Shown here piece after piece: positions 20,494-24,939 of a stretch of 24,939 bases of DNA. This DNA comes from JBQCHF01 sp051953655 (GTDB taxonomy: Bacteria > Actinomycetota > Actinomycetes > Motilibacterales > Motilibacteraceae), in NCBI GenBank assembly GCA_051953655.1, contig JBQCIO010000252.1, positions 1-24,939 on the forward strand. The letters run 5' to 3'. The notes below the pieces were generated by a model. The model did no database searches. It saw nothing but the letters and a program-made list of their open reading frames with translations, and was not told the origin of the DNA. Position 1 is the stretch's first letter, and each line of letters begins with the position of its first letter. Made by a program: the position numbers and the translations under genes.

Positions 20494-20598
20494 GCCGGCC
20501 TCGGAACGATCACGCCCCCGCGATCGATCCATGCTCACCGCGACAGATCTGTCGCGGTGAGCATGGAAGGATCACGTCCCCGTGATCCTTCCGGCCGG
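20494..20598. repeat. Palindromic intergenic repeat, copy 2 (three hairpins)
   Basis: The centre is a perfect 40-bp palindrome without loop (20528-20567; ends TCCATGCTCACC and GGTGAGCATGGA, centre AGATCT). On its right is a 12-bp stem with TCCC loop (20565-20592, GGAAGGATCACG arms). On its left is an imperfect GATCACG-CCCC-CGCGATC hairpin (20508-20525). GGCCGG-type ends flank the unit. The left flank reads, on the minus strand, almost as the tail of copy 1 (11643-11674). The MFS gene's last codons and stop lie in the right hairpin. Confidence 0.75.
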
Positions 20599-21948
20599 CG
20601 CCGGCAGGTCGGTCGCCAGCGGGGTCGTCCTGGTGCCAGCCCCAGGGGCGGCCACCCGACCGCCCAGCGCGGCGCCGACCAGCGCGACGGCGGCCATGAC
20701 GGCGTAGATGGCGAGGAAGACCGGGGCGTCGCCGCCGGCACGGCCGTGCAGGGCGGCGAAGACGCTGCCGGCCAGGCCGATGAGCAGGACCGAGCCGAGG
20801 CCGTCGCTGAGCTGCAGGGCGGCGCTGTTGGCGCCCTGGTCGGCGGGGGCGGACTGCTCGAGCACGAGCACGGAGAGGCTCGCGGTGAGCAGACCCATGC
20901 CGACGGCGCCCACCGCCCAGAAGACGGCGGCCAGCGCGGCGGGCACGGCGGGGTCCAGGGTGAGCGCCACCCCGCCGATGCCGACGGCCACCAGCAGCGA
21001 GCCGCCGGCCACCAGCCGGTGCCGGGGGACCCGCAGGCCCGGCCGGCCCTGGAACCAGGAGCCGAGCGCCCAGCCCAGGGCGCCGCCGGTGAGGGTCAGC
21101 CCGGCCAGGGTGGGGCTGAGGTGGCGCTGCTCGACGAGCATGAGCGGCACGAAGGACTCGGCGCCGAAGAACGCCCCGCCGATGACGCCGCGCTCGAGCA
21201 CCGTGGTGGGCAGCCCGCGGCGGGCGCGCAGCGTGCCGGCCGGGAGCAGCCGGGGCAGGCTGGCCGCCACCAGGCCGACGCCCAGCACCCCCAGCGCCAG
21301 CCCGAGCAGGTCCAGGCGCTGCCCGGCCAGCTGCAGCAGGCCGGCCCCGGCGGCGGTGGCTAGCGCGAGCCGCTTGCGGCCGGTCCGTGCCGCCGTCGCG
21401 GGCACGTCCGGCTCGGCCGGGTCGACCTTCACGGGGGTGCCGAGCCCGCGCAGGGACGGCACCACGAACACCATCGCCAGGGCCACGAACGGCGGCACCC
21501 CGAGGAAGACCGCGCGCCAGCTGACGTGCTCGGCGGCCCAGCCGGCCAGCGCCGGGCCGACGATCGAGGGCAGCACCCAGGCCGCCGAGATGGCCGAGAA
21601 CACCCGCGGCCGCAGCGACTCCGGATAGCGGCGGGCGATGACGACGTAGAGCGCGACGAGCACCGCGCCGCCGCCGAGGCCCTGGACCGCCCGGCCGGCC
21701 ACGAACACCGGCATCGACGTCGCGGTGCCGGCCACCAGCAGCCCGGCGGCGAACGTGGCCGCGCCGCCGAGGAACGGCTCGCGCGGGCCGCGCCGTTCCG
21801 ACCACTCCCCGGCCACCACCATCGCGAACAGCGAGGTGGTCAGGTAGGCGCTGAAGCCCCAGGCGTAGAGCGGCAGCCCGTGCAGCGCGCGCACGGCGAC
21901 GGGCATGGCCGTGGCGACCGCCATCGCCTCGAAGGCGATGACGAGCAC
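20572..21948 (-). CDS. MFS transporter (drug-efflux type)
   Basis: A membrane transporter of the major facilitator superfamily with twelve or more hydrophobic segments. The family motifs include GEWSERRGPREPFLGG (motif A-like loop), FVAGRAVQGLGGGAVLVALYVVIARRYPESLRPR (motif B and following loop) and SAAWVLPSIVGPALAGWAAEHVSWRAVFLGVPPF (motif C, exporter type). The substrate is unknown. The start is a problem: recognisable N-terminal sequence (RLLGPGYRRLTAGIVVSV) continues upstream to about 22000, but the frame has no ATG, GTG or TTG between the GTG at 21948 and one at 22305 deep in DUF3039. I give 21948 (458 residues, first helix slightly shortened); CTG at 21996 is an alternative. The stop codon lies inside the palindromic repeat, so the last residues are repeat-encoded. 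Confidence 0.85.
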   Translation of the reverse strand: MLVIAFEAMAVATAMPVAVRALHGLPLYAWGFSAYLTTSLFAMVVAGEWSERRGPREPFLGGAATFAAGLLVAGTATSMPVFVAGRAVQGLGGGAVLVALYVVIARRYPESLRPRVFSAISAAWVLPSIVGPALAGWAAEHVSWRAVFLGVPPFVALAMVFVVPSLRGLGTPVKVDPAEPDVPATAARTGRKRLALATAAGAGLLQLAGQRLDLLGLALGVLGVGLVAASLPRLLPAGTLRARRGLPTTVLERGVIGGAFFGAESFVPLMLVEQRHLSPTLAGLTLTGGALGWALGSWFQGRPGLRVPRHRLVAGGSLLVAVGIGGVALTLDPAVPAALAAVFWAVGAVGMGLLTASLSVLVLEQSAPADQGANSAALQLSDGLGSVLLIGLAGSVFAALHGRAGGDAPVFLAIYAVMAAVALVGAALGGRVAAPGAGTRTTPLATDLPAPAGRITGT

Positions 21949-22021
21949 CGAGACGACGATGCCGGCGGTGAGCCGGCGGTAGCCGGGGCCGAGCAGGCGG
22001 GGCGGTCCGGAGCTCTCGCTG

Positions 22022-22318
22022 CTACTGCTCGTCGCCGTTCCCGTCGCCGTCCCCCGGCGGAAGCCCGTCGTAGATGTCCTTGCAGGTGGGGCACACCGGG
22101 AAGCGCTTGGGGTCGCGGCTGGGCACCCACACCTTCCCGCACAGGGCGGTGATGGGCGTGCCGGTGACCATGGCTTCCATGATCTTGTCGCGGTCGGCGT
22201 AGTGCGCGAACCGCTCGTGGTCGCCCTCGTCGTAGCGGTAGTCCGGGACGACCTCGGGCTCGAGGATCGTCGTGCCGGCGCCGGGGCCGACCGGCTCGGG
22301 ACCAAGGGGCTCGCTCAT
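22022..22318 (-). CDS. DUF3039 family protein (small putative zinc-binding)
   Basis: A 98-residue protein of the actinobacterial DUF3039 family. The core YDEGDHERFAHYADRDKIMEAMVTGTPITALCGKVWVPSRDPKRFPVCPTCKDIYDGL carries Cys in ALCGK and CPTC (about 60-83), which with the His residues could bind zinc. The tail is Gly/Asp-rich. The function is unknown. The ATG at 22318 is 23 bases after the restored stop of the methyltransferase. Because the methyltransferase is frameshifted, its unrestored frame runs straight into this gene, so an automatic caller could fuse the two. Confidence 0.9.
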   Translation of the reverse strand: MSEPLGPEPVGPGAGTTILEPEVVPDYRYDEGDHERFAHYADRDKIMEAMVTGTPITALCGKVWVPSRDPKRFPVCPTCKDIYDGLPPGDGDGNGDEQ

Positions 22319-22341
22319 GGCCCCGAGTGTAGGTCTGGCGC

Positions 22342-22957
22342 TCAGTGCCTGCTGAGCACCAGGTAGCGCTCGTCCTCGATGGGCCCGCCCCACAGCGCGG
22401 GGTCCGGCAGGGGCACCACCTCGGCCTCCGCCCGGTGGGCCAGCACCAGCTCCCGGGTGCGCTCGGCGGGCAGCCCGCCGCCGGTCCACCACCGCCCCTC
22501 CAACCAGGACCAGCCGGCCACCGGGGGCGAGCAGGCGCGCCCACCGGCGCACCGCCTCGTCGGGGTCGGGCAGCGCCCAGAGCACGTGCCGCACCAGGAC
22601 GACGTCGAGGGACGCCTCGGGCAGCGGGGGCCTGCCGGCGTCGCCGACGGCGACGGCGACGTCCACCCGGGCAGCGGCCGCCTTCGCGCGGGCCGCGGCG
22701 ACCATCCGCGGGGCGAGGTCGAGGCCGCTGACCCGGTGGCCGGACTGCGCCAGCAGCACCGACAGCGCGCCCGTCCCGGCGCCGAGGTCGGCCACGCGGG
22801 ACGCCGCCGGCAGCAGCGGGAGCAGGAGGCCGGCCCACGCGGCACGAACCCCCGGGTCACGCAGACCGTGGTCCGGTTCGTCGTCGAAGGAGGCGGCCTG
22901 CCCGTCCCAGTAGTCGCGCACGTCGTCCTGCTCGGCCCGCTCGTGCTGCTCAGTCAC
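22342..22957 (-). pseudogene. Class I SAM-dependent methyltransferase, frameshifted
   Basis: From the GTG at 22957 the protein reads as a normal methyltransferase: DYWDGQAASFDDEPDHGLRD near the start, SAM-binding motif I VADLGAGTGALSVLLA (55-70), motif II acidic GLDLAPRMV, LDVVLVRHVLWALPDPDEAVRRWARLLAPGGRLVLV (118-153). After LVLV the frame turns to Arg/Ala-rich nonsense. The expected C-terminus (EGRWWTGGGLPAERTRELVL to GGPIEDERYLVLSRH, stop at 22342) continues in the next frame. Removing one base near 22500-22505, in the CCAACC run, restores about 204 residues. This is either a real mutation or a sequencing error; a programmed shift is unlikely, as no slippery site or hairpin is evident. The methyl acceptor is unknown. 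It sits 30 bases after yqgE and just before DUF3039. Confidence 0.85.
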
Positions 22958-22987
22958 CGGTGCAGCCTGCCCGGGGCGCGGCGGGGG

Positions 22988-23599
22988 TCAGTTCATCGAC
23001 GGGTCGTCGGGGAAGGTGCTGACCAGGGCGAGGTCGCCGCGCTGGCGGCGCAGGACCCTCCGCCAGAGCACCTGCGGGCTGTCGCTGAAGGCGTCGCCGG
23101 GCTCGGCGTCGAGCACCCACCACGCGCCCTCGGCCAGCTCGGCCTCGAGCTGGCCCGGCGCCCAGCCGGCGTAGCCGGCGAAGATCCGCAGCGCGCCGAT
23201 CTCGGCGGCCAGGACCTCCGGCGGCACGTCGAGGTCGACCAGCCCGAGCGCCCCGCTCACCCGCCGCCAGCCCAGCGGCTCGCCGGCGCCGGGGACCTGG
23301 GCCAGCGCGAGCGCGGCGTCGGTGGCCACCGGACCGCCGGAGAACACGACCCCGGGGCCGGTGGCATAGGGCTGCCACACCGGGAGCACCTCGGCGACGT
23401 CGACGGAGGTGGGACGGTTCACCACCACGCCGAGCGCGCCGTCCTCGTCGTGGTCGAGGACCACCACCACCGACCGGGTGAAGGTGGGGTCGCCGAGCAG
23501 CGGCGTGGCCACCAGGAGCCGGCCGGTGAGGCTCTGCACCCCTGGGCCGTCGCCGGTGCGGCCGTCGCCGGAGGAGCCGCCCTGCGGGAAGTCGGTCAC
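22988..23599 (-). CDS. YqgE/AlgH family protein (UPF0301)
   Basis: A 203-residue protein of the UPF0301 family, found widely, with unsettled function. The signature is clear: SLTGRLLVATPLLGDPTFTRSVVVVLDHDEDGALGVVVNRPT (23-64), then VFSGGPV (85-91), LRIFAGYAGWAPGQLEAEL (137-155) and EGAWWVLDA. An N-terminal Gly-rich tail of about 20 residues precedes the domain. The GTG start overlaps the stop of the VanZ-like gene by the sequence GTGA, so the two are probably translated together. Confidence 0.93.
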   Translation of the reverse strand: MTDFPQGGSSGDGRTGDGPGVQSLTGRLLVATPLLGDPTFTRSVVVVLDHDEDGALGVVVNRPTSVDVAEVLPVWQPYATGPGVVFSGGPVATDAALALAQVPGAGEPLGWRRVSGALGLVDLDVPPEVLAAEIGALRIFAGYAGWAPGQLEAELAEGAWWVLDAEPGDAFSDSPQVLWRRVLRRQRGDLALVSTFPDDPSMN

Positions 23600-24039
23600 G
23601 GAGTCATCGTGCTCCCGGTCGCGGCGGCCCGCTCGACGCTCGGCGCCATCCGCCCGGGCCGCCAGCGCACCGCCAGGGCCGCCCCGAGCAGGGTCCCGAC
23701 GACGTCGGCGAGCGAGTCGTGCCAGTCGCCGTCGCGGTGCGGCAGCAAGGTCCCCTGGTCCACCTCGCTGACGCCGGCGTGGACCAGCAGGACGGGCACC
23801 ACCCAGCGCAGCGGCAGCCCGACCGCGGCCGCGGTGAGCGCCACGGCGCCGAAGATGCCGGCGTGGACCAGCTTGTCCAGGTGCGGGATGCCGCCCTCGC
23901 TCGGGCCGCTGGGGGCGTAGAGCGCGACCAGCTGCGCGGCCAGCGCGAGCCCGAAGAGGACTCGCCAGGTCCGAGACCCGCCTGCACCGACCCTGCCGAC
24001 CGCACCGTCTCCGTCGCCTGCGCCGACCGCCCCGCCCAC
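23596..24039 (-). CDS. VanZ-like membrane protein
   Basis: A small membrane protein, 147 residues from the GTG at 24039, which has GGGAGG eight bases upstream; an earlier GTG at 24090 lacks a Shine-Dalgarno site. Segments: TWRVLFGLALAAQLVALYAP (helix 1), then the family motif DKLVHAGIFGAVALTAAAVGL (helix 2), WVVPVLLVHAGVSEVDQGTLLPHRDGDWHDSLADVVGTLLGAALAV (helices 3-4). The HAG in helix 2 and E..Q...P.RDGDWHD.LAD are characteristic of VanZ-like proteins. VanZ gives low-level teicoplanin resistance in VanA clusters, but most relatives, including probably this one, have no known role. Its position between a transglycosylase and YqgE fits an envelope function. Confidence 0.85.
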   Translation of the reverse strand: MGGAVGAGDGDGAVGRVGAGGSRTWRVLFGLALAAQLVALYAPSGPSEGGIPHLDKLVHAGIFGAVALTAAAVGLPLRWVVPVLLVHAGVSEVDQGTLLPHRDGDWHDSLADVVGTLLGAALAVRWRPGRMAPSVERAAATGSTMTP

Positions 24040-24098
24040 TCGTGCCGCCTCCCGTCCCCGCCGCCCGCTGCGTGGAGGAGAGTCTCCCACCGCCCAGG

Positions 24099-24939
24099 TC
24101 AGCCGGTGGGGGTCGCGCACGCGCTGGGGGTTCCGGTGCCGGTCGGCGTGGGGGTGGCGGTGCCGGTCGGCGTGGGAGCAGTGCTGGTGCTCATGGTCGG
24201 GGTGGGCGTCGCGGTCGGGGTGGGGGTCGCGGTCGAGGTGGGCGTCGGGCTGTCCGTGGTCGTCGGGCTCGCGGTCGGAGCGGGCGTGCAGGTCGGCCCT
24301 CCCCCTCCGGTCGAGCCGGTGGGGGTGCCGGTGCTCGTGGGCTGCGACGTCGAACCGGAGGTGGGCGTCCCGGTGGGTGTGCCGGCCGGCGCGGACGGCC
24401 CCGCGGTCTGGGTGCCGGTCTGGGTGCCGGTCTGGGTGCCGCTCCCGGTCGGCGTCGGGCTCGCCGTCGGGATCGGCGTGGCGCTGCTCGTCGCCCCACC
24501 CGAGGACGCGCTCGGGCTCGGGGTGGACCCCACGGTGGCGGCGGCCACCGCCGGGCCGGCGGGCTGCGGCGTGGTGACGCTGGCCGGCGGCAGCGGCGTG
24601 CTGCTCGAAGGCAGCGGGCGCACCGCGACCGACGTCGGCAGCGGGCTGGGCAGCGGCCCGGGCTTCACCCCGCGGGCGTAGGCGTCGGCCAGGGCGAGCA
24701 CGAGGTCGGCGTACTCCGCGCTGTGGTTGTAGCGCAGGACGGCCGCCCGGCGCTGGGCCGGGTCGGCCAGGTCGGCGCCGTAGGCGCACAGGTAGCGGCC
24801 GGCGGCCACCGCGGCGTCATCGAGGTCCTGCGGGTCGGCGGTGCCGTCGCCGTCGGCGTCGACGCCGACCACGGCCCAGGTGCCAGGCAAGAACTGAATC
24901 GGGCCGAACACACGGTAGTAAGAAGGGTAGCCGTCCAAG
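24099..24939 (-). CDS. Lytic murein transglycosylase, C-terminal part (5' truncated)
   Basis: The frame is open to the window edge, so the N-terminus with the catalytic Glu lies outside. The visible 280 residues begin in a transglycosylase (SLT_2/MltB-like) domain: GYPSYYRVFGPIQFLPGTWAVVGVDADGDGTADPQDLDDAAVAAGRYLCAYGADL, which includes the usual FGPIQFLPxTW signature and a calcium-type DADGDGTADPQD loop. After AVLRYNHSAEYADLVLALADAYARG (about 68-92) comes a 190-residue low-complexity tail of Ser, Thr, Pro and Gly with TPTPT and GTQT repeats. That tail suggests a secreted, wall-spanning linker, but no wall-binding domain follows: the protein ends in the repeats. It would cut peptidoglycan strands. 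The VanZ-like gene follows in the same direction. Confidence 0.85.
   Translation of the reverse strand, partial: LDGYPSYYRVFGPIQFLPGTWAVVGVDADGDGTADPQDLDDAAVAAGRYLCAYGADLADPAQRRAAVLRYNHSAEYADLVLALADAYARGVKPGPLPSPLPTSVAVRPLPSSSTPLPPASVTTPQPAGPAVAAATVGSTPSPSASSGGATSSATPIPTASPTPTGSGTQTGTQTGTQTAGPSAPAGTPTGTPTSGSTSQPTSTGTPTGSTGGGGPTCTPAPTASPTTTDSPTPTSTATPTPTATPTPTMSTSTAPTPTGTATPTPTGTGTPSACATPTG

Noticed and set aside
22022..22957. A 311-codon frame joining the methyltransferase to DUF3039
   Set aside because: It results from the frameshift; the middle part is out-of-frame sequence, and both proteins have their own natural ends.
24099..24500. CRISPR-like or tandem-repeat array
   Set aside because: The repeats are in-frame Thr/Pro/Ser codons of the transglycosylase tail, with no spacers or conserved direct repeat.

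Overview
The window is very GC-rich chromosomal DNA, with almost every third codon position G or C. It looks like a high-GC actinobacterium. The clpS/DUF2017/mec/cysO/cysM block, DUF3039, frequent GTG starts, GTGA overlaps between genes, and promoters that seem to make leaderless mRNAs all fit this. The order Frankiales/Geodermatophilales is my guess from protein flavour only. I see no rRNA, tRNA, CRISPR array, insertion sequence or phage gene. No gap between genes exceeds 300 bases.

Layout. (1) 1-3479: the 3' end of a DUF559-like protein converges on a minus-strand set reading clpS, DUF2017, mec, cysO, cysM. This is the CysO-thiocarboxylate route to cysteine, next to the ClpS proteolytic adaptor, as in Mycobacterium tuberculosis but without the peptidase gene found there between DUF2017 and mec. 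(2) 3516-6204: a secreted 5'-nucleotidase with a PhoP-like operator, divergent from a lipoprotein gene. (3) 6187-10159 and 11696-14170: a tyrosine/homogentisate catabolic region in two pieces. hmgA is divergent from an unrecognised conserved gene, followed by fahA and a P-loop kinase. hpd is divergent from an Lrp/AsnC regulator, with an IclR regulator alongside. Two genes of unknown function, one a lipoprotein, lie between the pieces. (4) 13508-18509: trxA, a large AceE/transketolase-like thiamine-diphosphate enzyme, an AI-2E-family permease and the IclR gene all read on the minus strand. (5) 18588-24939: a DEAD/DEAH helicase, then (against the numbering) lytic transglycosylase, VanZ-like, YqgE, a frameshifted methyltransferase, DUF3039 and MFS transporter.

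How it works together. HPPD makes homogentisate, HmgA opens the ring to maleylacetoacetate, and FahA cleaves fumarylacetoacetate. The isomerase step between them has no recognisable gene here; the unrecognised 304-residue protein sits exactly between hmgA and fahA. cysO-cysM and trxA both have sigma-R/SigH-like promoter sequences (GGAAT or GGAAC, 18-19 bases, GTT), which suggests a shared thiol-stress response. trxA also has a CsoR/CstR-like palindrome over its predicted transcription start.

The most unusual items are: a CysO ending in Gly-Gly-Ala-Arg instead of Gly-Gly; an intergenic repeat family of stacked perfect palindromes (two copies, one supplying the stop codon of the MFS gene); a 13-bp inverted repeat enclosing the -10 element and start codon of the AceE-like gene; the unassigned gene in the homogentisate cluster; and a clean +1 frameshift in the methyltransferase.
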